Assembly: GCA_030622265.1 (NCBI GenBank)
Contig: JAUXGG010000054.1
Span: forward strand, 1-8,136
Direction of reading: 5' to 3'
Source of the DNA: Candidatus Eiseniibacteriota bacterium
GTDB lineage: Bacteria; Arandabacterota; Arandabacteria; Arandabacterales; Arandabacteraceae
DNA: 8,136 bases
Below the pieces are notes generated by a model that saw only the letters and a list, made by a program, of their open reading frames with translations, had not been told where the DNA came from and did not search any database. The position numbers and the translations under genes are program-made. Each line of letters begins with the position of its first letter. Position 1 is the stretch's first letter. This document shows positions 1 to 7,671 of this stretch, in pieces.

Positions 1-141
1 CCCTGGACTAAGCCGGGCGATTACTGGGGTGTCTACTTCGACACCATGGAGAAGGGCAAGGTGAACCTTGAGAAAGCCGGCATTTCCATACCCTTCCCGC
101 AGAGTGACGTCCACCTTTTCAAGCAGACCGAAGCGGCATAG
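1..141 (+). CDS. MscS-family mechanosensitive channel, C-terminal fragment
   Basis: Frame 1 is open from the first base to a TAG stop at 139-141 and encodes the last 46 residues of a protein that begins outside the window. The stretch reads PWTKPGDYWGVYFDTMEKG, then AGISIPFPQSDVHLF. This is the pattern that closes the cytoplasmic C-terminal domain of small-conductance mechanosensitive channels: an aromatic-rich helix, then a G-I-S-I/F-P-F/Y-P-Q-x-D-V strand. In this family the domain forms part of the cytoplasmic cage below an inner-membrane pore that releases solutes on hypo-osmotic shock. The transmembrane helices and pore are not in the window, so the subtype cannot be given. The gene converges on the minus-strand block, with a repeat pair lying between. 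The family call is confident because the terminal motif is distinctive. Confidence 0.88.
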   Translation, partial: PWTKPGDYWGVYFDTMEKGKVNLEKAGISIPFPQSDVHLFKQTEAA

Positions 142-155
142 AACAGAAAGAGAAC

Positions 156-210
156 AAATAGGGGACAGCGCCCTTTCCACTTCGGAAAAGGGCGCTGTCC
201 CCTTTCTATT
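156..210. repeat. REP-like palindrome 1 (GGGGACAGCGCCCTTT type)
   Basis: A near-perfect inverted repeat: left arm 161-178 (ggggacagcgccctttcc), a 5-nt loop at 179-183, and right arm 184-202, which differs only by one extra A. Weaker pairing continues outward (aatag at 157-161 with ctatt at 206-210, across a 3-nt bulge). It starts 14 nt after the MscS stop. The right arm is followed by TTTCTATT, so it could also act as a terminator for the plus-strand gene. Arms beginning GGGGACAG resemble repeats that in many genomes are mobilised by REP-associated (IS200/Y1-type) transposases; that link is recalled knowledge, and no such transposase is in this window. Confidence 0.8.
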
Positions 211-262
211 CAGACATCTATTTCACGTTTCGAAATAGGTGTCTGTCCCCAATTCTTTGTTC
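211..262. repeat. REP-like palindrome 2 (GACAGACACCTATTTC type)
   Basis: A second hairpin abuts the first. Left arm 211-224 pairs with right arm 232-245 over 14 positions, with one T-G wobble (217/239), around a 7-nt loop. The right arm continues into tccccaatt, giving on the minus strand the typical outer sequence aattggggacagacacc. The left arm lacks the matching outer GGGGA and runs straight into palindrome 1, so the element looks truncated or fused there. A 7-bp inverted repeat (gaacaaa at 152-158, tttgttc at 256-262) encloses both hairpins, which suggests the pair is one composite unit. Confidence 0.75.
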
Positions 263-267
263 CCATT

Positions 268-614
268 TTAGAGGTTGAGGTACCAGACGAGCATAACGTC
301 GGGACGGACCCTGATATCCCAGAGAACGGCCATATCGCGGCGGCGGCACCCACCGGGCGGTCTCCGTCAAGAGCCAGGAAGAACGCGAACTTGGCCAGAT
401 CGAATTTCTCCGGCCAGCGCCGCGGGCCCCTTTCTTCGCCGGCGTCGTAATCCTTAAGGTATGCGGGCTTGATCGGAACCTCCCCTAAGGTGGCCCCACC
501 CAACCCGCTATCGACGAGGTCGATCTTCAAGATGGATTCTACCTGGAAAGATATGGGAACACCGGCATAGTCCTCGAGCCGGTCCAGGCTGACCTCCACG
601 ACCTCGAGCGCCAT
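268..614 (-). pseudogene. GNAT-family N-acetyltransferase remnant with two internal deletions
   Basis: From ATG 614-612 the frame encodes about 92 residues resembling the N-terminal half of a GNAT acetyltransferase: MALEVVEVSLDRLEDYAGVP, a KPAYLKDYDAGEERGPRRW segment, then FFLALDGDRPVGAA. After the GCC-rich stretch near 337-350 this frame leaves the family and reads into the repeats, stopping near 210. In another frame, from 336, the sequence gives DMAVLWDIRVRPD followed at once by VMLVWYLNL and TAA (270-268). The first piece is the strand before the acetyl-CoA site and the second is the usual C-terminus. Two pieces are therefore missing: roughly a dozen codons, out of frame, at about 337-350, and some tens of codons around 295-300. 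The second loss removes the Q/R-x-x-G-x-G/A acetyl-CoA loop. Sizes are estimated from memory of the family. The start lies 4 nt past the fusA stop, and its AAAGGGG ribosome site lies inside fusA, so it was probably translationally coupled. An assembly error could give the same picture. Confidence 0.75.
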
Positions 615-618
615 GGGA

Positions 619-2712
619 TCACGCCCCTTTCCCGGCCTCACGCCGCTCGTTGACTATCTCCTCGGCGATCGAGTAGGGCACAGCCTCGTAACGGTAGAAG
701 TGCATCGAGAACTCGGCGCGTCCGCTTGTTATGTTCCGGATCTCCGAGGCGTAGCCGAACATTTCGGCAAGCGGTACCCGGGAGCCGAGGATCGCGGTCT
801 TTCCCTTGGCCTCCATGCGGACTATCTTGCCGCGCCTGGAGCAGATGCTGGAAGTAACAGCGCCCGTGTAGTCATCGGGACCGACCACCTCGACATCCAT
901 GATGGGTTCCAGAAGCTCCAGCCCCGCCTTTTTGCAGGCTTCCCGGAATCCGGCCGAGGCACACAAGCGGAAAGCGTGCTCTGAGGAATCAACATCATGC
1001 GCGGATCCATCGAGCAGCATCACCCGGATGTCCACCATGGGATAACCCGCGTACGGGCCCTCGGTCATAGCATCGACTACCCCGCGCTCCACCGCCGGGA
1101 TGAACTCCCGCGGAATCCGCCCGCCCACTACCTTGTTCTCGAAGTGAAATCCGGAACCCGGCACCGCCGGCTCCACCTGCATCACCACATGGGCGTATTG
1201 ACCGTGTCCGCCGGTCTGTTTGGCATGCTTGTAGCTGTGCTTAATCGAGCCCAGCAGGGTCTCCCTGTAGGCGACCTGCGGCTTGCCCACGAGTACGCCG
1301 ACACCGAATTCACGCTTCAGCCGGTCGGTAATAACCTCGATATGAAGCTCTCCCATTCCGGAGATGATCACTTCGCTGGTTTCGGGATTGGTCTTGACCA
1401 CGAAGGTCGGGTCCTCTTCGGCAAGCCGGGCAAGGGCCCTGCCCAGCTTGTCACTGTCGGGCCGGCTCTCAGGCTTAACGGCAACATCTATGACCGGGGC
1501 GGGGAATTCGATCGTCTCCAGCACGATAGGATGATCCTCATTACATATCGTGTCACCGGTCTGCGTGTCGGACAGGCCCACGGCTGCTCCCACATCGCCG
1601 GCATGCAGCGCGCCTACCGACTCTCTCTTGTTGGCATGCATCTCGAAAAGCCTGCCCACGCGCTGTTTCACGTCGCGGCTGGAGTTATATATGACGTCCC
1701 CCGCCTTGAGAATGCCCGAATACACACGAACATATGTTAGCTTTCCCATGTGCTTGTCAGCCTGGATCTTAAAGGCGATGGCCGCCAGTGGAGCGTCATC
1801 GCTTGGCTGTCTTAAGATCTCCTCTCCCTCTTCATCACGCGTCCCGATCCCTGGAGGCAGGTCTATGGGAGACGGTAGATAATCTATGATGGCATCGAGC
1901 AGCCGGCGGACTCCCTTGTTTCTCAAGGCGGCGCCGCAGAGCACCGGGATGATACGGCCTTCGATGGTCGCCTTGCGCATAGCCCGGACCGCCTCGTCGC
2001 GACCGGGGGTTTCGCCTTCGATGAATTTCTCCATCAGGTTGTCGTCCTCTTCGCTGATGCGCTCTATCATAACCCGTTCGGCTTCACGCGCTTTTTCAAG
2101 CAGGTTATCCGGGATCGGCTCCTCCCTGATCATCACCCCCTCCGGGGTGTTGTCGTAGTAAACGGCTTTCATGTCCACAAGGTCGATGATTCCCTCGAAA
2201 GCAGCCTCTGCACCGATCGGGATAACCACCGGAACCGCATTGGCACCGAGGGTATCCTTGATCTCCTTGACCACGGCTTCGAAGTCCGCGCCGGAACGAT
2301 CCATCTTGTTTATGAATGCGATGCGGGGCACCTGGTACTTCTCAGCCTGGCGCCACACCTTCTCCGACTGGGGCTGGACGCCTCCGACGGCGCAGAAGAG
2401 GGCGACCGTCCCGTCCAGCACCCGCAGCGACCGCTCCACCTCGGCGGTGAAATCCACGTGGCCGGGGGTATCGATTATGTTGACGCGATGGTCTTTCCAG
2501 TAGGCGGTTGTGGCGGCGGAGGTGATGGTGGTGCCGCGTTCCTGCTCCTGGATCATCCAGTCCATTGTGGCCTCACCGTCATGAACCTCTCCCATCTTGT
2601 GGCTCTTGCCGGTGAAGAAGAGAATCCTCTCGCTGACAGTGGTCTTGCCGGCATCGATGTGCGCCGTCAAACCGATGTTCCTGACCCTGCCTATGTCTAT
2701 TGTCTTGGCCAT
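619..2712 (-). CDS. fusA: Elongation factor G
   Basis: EF-G is the GTPase that drives tRNA-mRNA translocation on the ribosome and helps in ribosome recycling. All expected parts are present in the 697 residues counted from MAKTIDIG: P-loop AHIDAGKTT (17-25), switch I RGTTIT (59-64), DTPGH (81-85), NKMD (135-138), GAAL (260-263); domain II, domain III, domain IV with TGGHGQYAH (about 500-508) and HDVDSSE (572-578), and domain V with SRRGKI and [19 protein letters not shown]. Two departures from the common consensus are visible: RGTT where RGIT is usual, and GAAL where GSA is usual. The magnesium-coordinating Thr is kept. Start 2712 fits the usual distance to RNIG and has AAAGGA 11 nt upstream. 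An in-frame ATG pair at 2757/2754 with AAGGA upstream would add 14-15 residues and is an alternative. The gene stands alone, with no rpsL, rpsG or tuf nearby, so it may be a second EF-G copy. Confidence 0.96.
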   Translation of the reverse strand: MAKTIDIGRVRNIGLTAHIDAGKTTVSERILFFTGKSHKMGEVHDGEATMDWMIQEQERGTTITSAATTAYWKDHRVNIIDTPGHVDFTAEVERSLRVLDGTVALFCAVGGVQPQSEKVWRQAEKYQVPRIAFINKMDRSGADFEAVVKEIKDTLGANAVPVVIPIGAEAAFEGIIDLVDMKAVYYDNTPEGVMIREEPIPDNLLEKAREAERVMIERISEEDDNLMEKFIEGETPGRDEAVRAMRKATIEGRIIPVLCGAALRNKGVRRLLDAIIDYLPSPIDLPPGIGTRDEEGEEILRQPSDDAPLAAIAFKIQADKHMGKLTYVRVYSGILKAGDVIYNSSRDVKQRVGRLFEMHANKRESVGALHAGDVGAAVGLSDTQTGDTICNEDHPIVLETIEFPAPVIDVAVKPESRPDSDKLGRALARLAEEDPTFVVKTNPETSEVIISGMGELHIEVITDRLKREFGVGVLVGKPQVAYRETLLGSIKHSYKHAKQTGGHGQYAHVVMQVEPAVPGSGFHFENKVVGGRIPREFIPAVERGVVDAMTEGPYAGYPMVDIRVMLLDGSAHDVDSSEHAFRLCASAGFREACKKAGLELLEPIMDVEVVGPDDYTGAVTSSICSRRGKIVRMEAKGKTAILGSRVPLAEMFGYASEIRNITSGRAEFSMHFYRYEAVPYSIAEEIVNERREAGKGA

Positions 2713-2887
2713 ATCCAGCCCGGTCCTTTCCCGGTGAGCCACACTTTTGGGCATCATCGGCAGCAATCCTTTTCAAAGCGACAGCAAATAGCGCGTCTGC
2801 TTCAGAAGTATGATATGGGATAAGTATGGATAACCTACGCCCGGGGTTTCAGAAAATCAAGAGCTGTATCAGATGCACCGGACGGCC
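2713..2887 (-). other. Intergenic region upstream of fusA
   Basis: This stretch separates the phosphatase stop from the fusA start and should hold any dedicated fusA promoter. On the minus strand a TTGATT followed 17 nt later by TAGGTT is the best pair I can find, and it is too weak to call. The repeated catactt near the middle has no evident role. No clear terminator hairpin follows the phosphatase stop, so read-through from the phosphatase gene into fusA is possible. The last 45-54 bases may be coding if the longer fusA start is used. Confidence 0.4.
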
Positions 2888-4183
2888 TCAGCTCTCCCGC
2901 TTAACTACAACCACGGTCATGTCATCCCCCGGCGCCGCCTGTCCCGCGTGCGCCCTGGCCGCCTCGATGAGCCTGAGCAGGAGACTTTCGGCAGGATCAT
3001 CGAGGCTGGAGAGCATGACATCCGCAAGTCTCGACTCGCCAAATTCCTCGCCCCGGTCATCAAGCGCCTCGGTTACCCCGTCGGAGTATATCAGCAGCAC
3101 ATCACCCGGCTGCATCGCGACTTTATCGTCCGAGTAATCCGTAGCGCCGAAGCAACCCACGACCGTTCCCCCGACCTTGAGTCGCTCAGGTTCACCGTCC
3201 TTCCGGAATACGAAGGGATGGTTATGACCCGCATTGCAGTAGTCCAGAGTATGCTCCCGGGTGTCCAGCACGCCATAGAAGAGAGTGGTATAGCGCTCCA
3301 GGTCGGTGCTTGCAAGCAGGAGCATATTGGACCTGGCCAGGCAGTCGCACGGCCTCCCGCAGCTTATCGCCTGGCTGCGGAGCGTCGCCTGGACATTCGC
3401 CATCAGCAGCGCGGCGGGCATACCCTTGCCCGACACATCACCCAGGCACAACGCCAATCTGTGCTCGTCGATCTTGATGAAGTCGAAGTAGTCTCCTCCC
3501 ACCAGCGTGGCGGGGATGCTGGCCCCGGCGATGTCATAGCCGATAACGGTCGGGGGAGATTTCGGCAGCAGGTCGGTCTGGATCTTATGAGCGATCCTCA
3601 TCTCATCCTGCATGCACATGAGGGCCTGCTCCTCTTCGTAAAGGCGCGCGTTCTCGATCACCTGGGCCGATTCGGTCGCGATGATGGCCAGCAGGCGCGT
3701 GTCCGCCTCGGTGAATCCGCCGGGGCTTCGCTTGTTAAAGACGTTGAGCGACCCGATCATGTGACCCTTGAGCAGAAGAGGAGCCGCCAGGACGCTCTTG
3801 ATCCCGCCGCTGTCCTTGGGCGAAAGCCGTATCTGGTTGAACTCGGAAAAGTCATTGATCAGGAGCGGCTTCCGGTTCTTGAGCATCCAGCCCATCAGCT
3901 GAACATCCAGCCGGTAAGGAAGCATGGCTTGCGAGGAATCCGCCTTCCGTATCATGGTATGGAAGGGGCGCTTCTTGTCCTCGGGGTCAAGGAGCATGAT
4001 GGCGCATTGTTCGGTCTTGAGATGCTTGATGCACTTCTTGATCATCAGCTCCATGACCTGCTCCAGCGAGAGGGTGGAGCTTATGGCCGTCGCGATCTCG
4101 TTGAGGATTCTAAGCTCCTCAAGCGCGATCCTCAGGCGCTCGTTCTCGGATTTGAGCTTTTCGATCCTGTTGTTCTCTTCCAT
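2888..4183 (-). CDS. GAF domain plus SpoIIE/RsbU-type PP2C serine phosphatase
   Basis: The 431 residues fall in three parts. Residues 1-28 are a charged heptad-like helix, probably a coiled coil. Residues about 30-185 are a GAF domain (LEQVMELMIKKCIKHL, then CAIMLLDPEDKK, IKSVLAAPLLLKGHMIGSLN, and the closing RLLAIIATESAQVIENARLY). Residues about 195-430 are a PPM/SpoIIE phosphatase after a signalling-helix linker. Metal-binding and catalytic motifs are intact: GGDYFDF (229-235), GDVSGKG (248-254), AGHNHP (318-323), YSDGVTEA (366-373) and GDDMT (419-423). Phosphatases of this class usually dephosphorylate anti-sigma-factor antagonists (STAS proteins) and are switched by their sensor domain; no STAS or anti-sigma gene is visible here. 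There is no signal peptide or membrane helix, so it should be cytosolic. ATG 4183 has only a weak GGTGG upstream. A weak TTGTGC-16 nt-TATTCT promoter candidate lies at 4203-4230. Confidence 0.93.
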   Translation of the reverse strand: MEENNRIEKLKSENERLRIALEELRILNEIATAISSTLSLEQVMELMIKKCIKHLKTEQCAIMLLDPEDKKRPFHTMIRKADSSQAMLPYRLDVQLMGWMLKNRKPLLINDFSEFNQIRLSPKDSGGIKSVLAAPLLLKGHMIGSLNVFNKRSPGGFTEADTRLLAIIATESAQVIENARLYEEEQALMCMQDEMRIAHKIQTDLLPKSPPTVIGYDIAGASIPATLVGGDYFDFIKIDEHRLALCLGDVSGKGMPAALLMANVQATLRSQAISCGRPCDCLARSNMLLLASTDLERYTTLFYGVLDTREHTLDYCNAGHNHPFVFRKDGEPERLKVGGTVVGCFGATDYSDDKVAMQPGDVLLIYSDGVTEALDDRGEEFGESRLADVMLSSLDDPAESLLLRLIEAARAHAGQAAPGDDMTVVVVKRES

Positions 4184-4327
4184 CTACCACCAATCACCAC
4201 TGAGAATAACGGCTCCTCGGCATTGCACAAGGACATACTCCCCCGCCCCGTTGCCCGAAGGCTGCAAATCCGGTCGGAACCTCCTCCTCACCTGTAGCCG
4301 AGCCCGGCAACTCCCATATTCATCTTA
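4184..4327 (-). other. Intergenic region upstream of the phosphatase gene
   Basis: No open frame of note is present. The longest minus-strand reading is an 11-codon MNMGVAGLGYR peptide with no family likeness. A GAGGAGGAGG purine run on the minus strand looks like a ribosome site but is followed by no convincing start. The only promoter-like pair is the weak one cited for the phosphatase. Confidence 0.35.
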
Positions 4328-4349
4328 AAGAAACCGAGTGTGGTTTCTT
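4328..4349 (-). terminator. Candidate intrinsic terminator after the 160-residue gene
   Basis: On the minus strand, 2 nt after the TAG stop, AAGAAACC and GGTTTCTT form a perfect 8-bp stem around a 6-nt loop (4336-4341), and the stem ends in TTTCTTTAA. Position and shape suit a rho-independent terminator. The stem has only three G-C pairs and the T tract is interrupted, so termination may be weak or partial. Confidence 0.5.
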
Positions 4350-4351
4350 GT

Positions 4352-4834
4352 CTAGCCTCCCCCTACCGGCGGCGGCTCGATTATCATCACCGGGGATGAG
4401 TTCCCTTCGGCGAAGTCATTGATCTCCTCGCAAAACACGGAATACGCATAGACCTGGGTGTTGTTACCGAAGATAATGTTCTTTCCCTTCTCCGGAGTCT
4501 CTTCTCTCCCCACCCTGTAGCTGGCCATGGCGACTTCCCCGTCGGCGAGCCTCACCCGGTAGGTCTCGTCCTTTTTCATCCTGATAACACCTTCTATGCC
4601 AGTCGCCGACTCCACAACCGCCTTCCAGCTTGGCTTTTCTGAAGTAGGCTGATGGTTTTTGTCCGCCCCCATGAAAGCGGCAGAGTTGGGAAACTCGATT
4701 TTCGCAGATACGCCAACGGTGCTGAACGTGACGTAGTCTTCCGGCCATACTACCAGATACGGCGGCCATACTATGGCTTTGTCTCCTCGCTTCAGAATGA
4801 CCACCGTGTGTTGCCTTGGTACATGCGGACTCAT
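4352..4834 (-). CDS. Unrecognised 160-residue beta-rich protein, possibly cupredoxin-like fold
   Basis: I do not recognise a named family. The protein has no signal peptide or membrane segment. Short alternating hydrophobic strands dominate: HTVVILKRGDKAIVWPPYLVVW (9-30), VTFSTVGVSAKIEFP (35-49), ETYRVRLADGEVAMASYRVG (90-109), VYAYSVFCEEI (128-138), SPVMIIEPPP (147-156). The order (a W-rich strand, a strand facing an E-F-P turn, a late Y-x-Y-x-V strand, a final proline-rich strand) recalls cupredoxin-like sandwiches. The His-Cys-His-Met copper set is not apparent: the only Cys is 135 and the only His residues are at 4, 9 and 61. Copper binding is therefore unlikely. The gene lies 61 nt downstream of the kinase on the same strand and is probably co-transcribed with it. 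It has by far the best ribosome site in the window, which suggests abundant expression. The coding call is solid; the fold is inference. Confidence 0.8.
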   Translation of the reverse strand: MSPHVPRQHTVVILKRGDKAIVWPPYLVVWPEDYVTFSTVGVSAKIEFPNSAAFMGADKNHQPTSEKPSWKAVVESATGIEGVIRMKKDETYRVRLADGEVAMASYRVGREETPEKGKNIIFGNNTQVYAYSVFCEEINDFAEGNSSPVMIIEPPPVGGG

Positions 4835-4838
4835 GTTC

Positions 4839-4847
4839 TCACCTCCT
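4839..4847 (-). promoter_or_regulatory. Strong Shine-Dalgarno of the 160-residue gene
   Basis: AGGAGGTGA on the minus strand matches the anti-Shine-Dalgarno tail over nine bases and ends 4 nt before ATG 4834. It fixes the start of the gene. Other genes here have weaker or more distant sites, so this one should be translated more efficiently than the kinase in front of it. Confidence 0.85.
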
Positions 4848-4895
4848 GCGGTTTGCGTGCCCGAATGAACCCATCACGACACACGCCACGAGGGC

Positions 4896-7646
4896 TCATC
4901 CCTCTATCAACTTCTCATACCGTGAATCTGCTCGCAGCTGGCTTAAACCCGGATAGCGCTCGATTCTGGCCGGCAGGGCCCCATGCTCGAAGGCCCTGGT
5001 TAACCAGGCGAGCGCTGTTCCCCGCACGCCCAACATCTCGTAGGTCTCTGCAATGTGAATTATAACATCTATGTCCTGTGGGTCAAGGCCAACCGCTGTA
5101 TCCAGAAACTCGTGGGCTCGATCGTCATGGCCCATCTTTTCATAGTAGCTTGCCAGATCGGACAGCAGAACAGTATTCAGTTTATCTGTTTCAAGCCTGG
5201 CCTCAGCCATCTCAACAGCACGCCTGAAGTTCTCCAGGGACTCCTCCCTGCCCTCAGGATTCCAGTATTGACCCTCCGCAAGGTGAGCCCAGATCTTGTA
5301 CTTTTCGTCTGACATGCTGAGCGCCCTCCGGTACACCTGCTCCGCATCGGCATAGCGTGCCTGATTGAAGTAAAGCGTTCCCAGGTTGGATATGACTATT
5401 GATGAGGTTGAATCGATTGCAAGGCTCTGCTCAAACATCTTCGTTGCCTCGGGCCACATCTCCAGTTCGTTGTAGACTGCTCCCAGGTAGTTGTACGTAT
5501 TGGCCTCGCCCGGCACAAGCTCGATGGCTCTCTTGAAGGGCTCGATAGCCTCCTCGTATTTTGACTGGACATAGTACGTGTAGCCAAGATTGACATGGGT
5601 AGAGTAGGGCTCGGGATTCAGCTCTATTGTTCTCAGGTATGTTTCTTCGGCCTTCTCATAATCGCCCATGCCTCTGTATGCCGCTGCCAGGTCCTCATGG
5701 GCTGTGACATTCAGCGAATCCAGCTCAACGGCAGCAATCAATATCTCTGAGGCCTCTTCATAATCTCTTGAATTAAGGTAGATCCTACCGAGGAGAAGGT
5801 GGGCCGGGATAGATTCATTGTTGATCTCGAGAGCGCGGCGTCCAGAGCTGACTGCAAGATCCCGCCATTTCATGCCCTTAGTGTTCCAGTACTTCCAGCT
5901 ATAGGCTCTACCAAGGCCGTAGTGGGCCTTCTCGTAGGCAGGATCCTCAGTAGTCGCGCTGATGAAGGCATCTATTGCCTGATCGATATCCTGATCGGCC
6001 TTGTACGGATAGAGGTATCCCTGGCCTTCAAGATAGTGGCCGAACGCGCCGGGGATGCCCGTATGCCCTTCGACCAGGGCCCTGACCTGCTGGTGTTCAG
6101 GTTGTACATCAAGCAAGTGCAGCACCTTAAGGACCAGCGAATCCTGCCACGTGGCCAGGTTGGCGATGGGGTCTGAGAGCCTGATGGAACCCCTTTGTTT
6201 CAGGATCTCGCTTTCCCGGCCATTCTCGTATTCAACTCCCACGTCACTTCGGGACATGGCCAGCCCGATTTTCCCACCGATCCACTCGAAGTTCCCTCGC
6301 AACACAACGTTCGCCCTATGATTAACCCTTGCATCGGTCAGAGTGCTGGACTTGGATTTGCGGATATCCTCCGCCGGTACGACTGAGAATCCCTCTGGAA
6401 GACTTCGCATTCCTTCAAGCTGATCCGTCAGCATCAAGACCAGGCCGTCACAGAAGGCCCTGCGGTCGCTGTTCTCTTCCTTTATAGAGCACGGCAAGAG
6501 GGCAACTCTCATTGCGGCTGGAGGCGCCCCGGCACCAATCAGGTTCCTGATCGCATCCCGGCTGGGGGGAATCACGGTCACGAGAAGCGTGACCAGTACG
6601 GCAATGGCAACCGGAATGCCCACTCTGAGGAGCGACCCGGTAAATGACTCCCGAAATGACCTCCGGCGGCCATACCGTGAAGGCTTACATAAACCGGATT
6701 CCTCCCGCCATCGTCCAAGGTCGGTCTCGAGTTCGGCCACCGACTGATACCGCGATGTAGCATCCTTCTCCAGGCACCTGGCAATGATTTCCTCGAACCC
6801 GTGCGGGATATGCGGAGTCACCTCGGAGATGGGTTTGGGATCTTCATTGAGTATCGAGTAGATGACCGCCTGGTCGTACTCGCCCTTGAAGGGAGGCTGG
6901 CCGGTAACCAGTTCATAAAGAACCACTCCCAGCGACCAGATGTCGGTCCTGGTATCGACATCCTCGCCCCGGGCCTGTTCGGGAGACATATAAGAGACCG
7001 TGCCCATGGCGGTGCCTGCCTTGGTAATCCTGGTTTGCCCGGCGAGCTTGGCGAGGCCGAAGTCCATCACCTTGACTCTTCCCTTACCTGTGACAATGAT
7101 ATTGCTGGGTTTGATGTCGCGGTGGACTATCCCCTTGTCGTGGGCCTCCTGAAGCCCCTGGGCCACTTGAATTCCCAGGTCAGCCACCTCGCCGACGTCT
7201 ACAGGGCCTTCGCGGATGAGCTTCTGAAGCGTGTCCCCGTCATAGCAGCCCATGGAGATGTACATCTGGCCGTCCCGGGTTTCCTCTATCTCGTGGATGG
7301 AGCAGATATTGGGATGTTCCAGGGAGGATGCGGCCTGGGCCTCGTGTATGAAGCGCTCCTTGGCCTCGGCATCGCGCGTGTACTCAGGGGGCAGGAACTT
7401 GAGGGCCACGTTACGCCTGAGCTTGGTGTCCTCCGCCTTATAGACGATACCCATTCCACCTCTTCCGAGCTCCCCGGCTATACGGTAGCGGCCGAGAAAG
7501 CTGCTCCCCCTGGCCAGCTTGTGGGCGGGGTGGAAGCGGTGGGTAGAATCATCAGGAGCCACGTTTTTGGGCGCAATAACGGTGCCGCACAGCCTGCAGA
7601 AGCGGCTGTCATCCGAAATTGGCGCTTTGCATCCTGGGCATTCCAT
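4896..7646 (-). CDS. Transmembrane Hanks-type Ser/Thr protein kinase with zinc ribbon, TolB-like segment and TPR array
   Basis: The 916-residue protein reads as: zinc ribbon with C3/C6 and C17/C20; kinase domain about 54-315; one membrane helix about 340-360 (GIPVAIAVLVTLLVTVI); a TolB/FlgO-like alpha-beta segment about 378-515 (begins MRVALLPCSIKEEN); and about nine TPRs from 552 to 890. Kinase residues are complete: glycine loop GRGGMG (61-66), Lys83, Glu102, HRD 175-177 with K179 and N182, DFG 195-197, SPE 221-223 and Asp235, so it should be active. The Arg in HRD suggests control by activation-loop phosphorylation. The membrane helix puts the kinase in the cytosol and the TPRs outside, where they probably sense or scaffold. 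ATG 7646 gives the zinc ribbon at the very N-terminus; the ribosome site is weak. It heads the minus-strand block and probably shares a transcript with the 160-residue gene. Substrates cannot be read from sequence. Confidence 0.95.
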   Translation of the reverse strand: MECPGCKAPISDDSRFCRLCGTVIAPKNVAPDDSTHRFHPAHKLARGSSFLGRYRIAGELGRGGMGIVYKAEDTKLRRNVALKFLPPEYTRDAEAKERFIHEAQAASSLEHPNICSIHEIEETRDGQMYISMGCYDGDTLQKLIREGPVDVGEVADLGIQVAQGLQEAHDKGIVHRDIKPSNIIVTGKGRVKVMDFGLAKLAGQTRITKAGTAMGTVSYMSPEQARGEDVDTRTDIWSLGVVLYELVTGQPPFKGEYDQAVIYSILNEDPKPISEVTPHIPHGFEEIIARCLEKDATSRYQSVAELETDLGRWREESGLCKPSRYGRRRSFRESFTGSLLRVGIPVAIAVLVTLLVTVIPPSRDAIRNLIGAGAPPAAMRVALLPCSIKEENSDRRAFCDGLVLMLTDQLEGMRSLPEGFSVVPAEDIRKSKSSTLTDARVNHRANVVLRGNFEWIGGKIGLAMSRSDVGVEYENGRESEILKQRGSIRLSDPIANLATWQDSLVLKVLHLLDVQPEHQQVRALVEGHTGIPGAFGHYLEGQGYLYPYKADQDIDQAIDAFISATTEDPAYEKAHYGLGRAYSWKYWNTKGMKWRDLAVSSGRRALEINNESIPAHLLLGRIYLNSRDYEEASEILIAAVELDSLNVTAHEDLAAAYRGMGDYEKAEETYLRTIELNPEPYSTHVNLGYTYYVQSKYEEAIEPFKRAIELVPGEANTYNYLGAVYNELEMWPEATKMFEQSLAIDSTSSIVISNLGTLYFNQARYADAEQVYRRALSMSDEKYKIWAHLAEGQYWNPEGREESLENFRRAVEMAEARLETDKLNTVLLSDLASYYEKMGHDDRAHEFLDTAVGLDPQDIDVIIHIAETYEMLGVRGTALAWLTRAFEHGALPARIERYPGLSQLRADSRYEKLIEG

Positions 7647-7671
7647 GGCACTCTGACTCTCTGCTATTCTG

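Noticed and set aside
142..267. CRISPR repeats or insertion-sequence ends
   Set aside because: The palindromes are adjacent and unlike in their cores, with no spacer pattern, no transposase and no target-site duplication.
210..641. 143-residue minus-strand protein taken as an intact gene
   Set aside because: Its last 40-odd residues come from out-of-frame GNAT sequence and the REP palindromes, and its GTG start lies inside fusA; the real start is ATG 614.
997..1740. 247-codon plus-strand open frame
   Set aside because: It is antisense to EF-G domains II-IV, which are highly conserved on the other strand.
2713..2766. Longer fusA start at TTG 2766
   Set aside because: It adds residues not expected before the EF-G N-terminus. 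The ATG pair at 2757/2754 is a better longer option, and MAKT at 2712 fits the family best.
2873..4297. 474-codon plus-strand open frame
   Set aside because: It lies antisense to the phosphatase, whose motifs are complete; its translation is rich in Arg, His and Gln with no family pattern. It is a GC-bias shadow.
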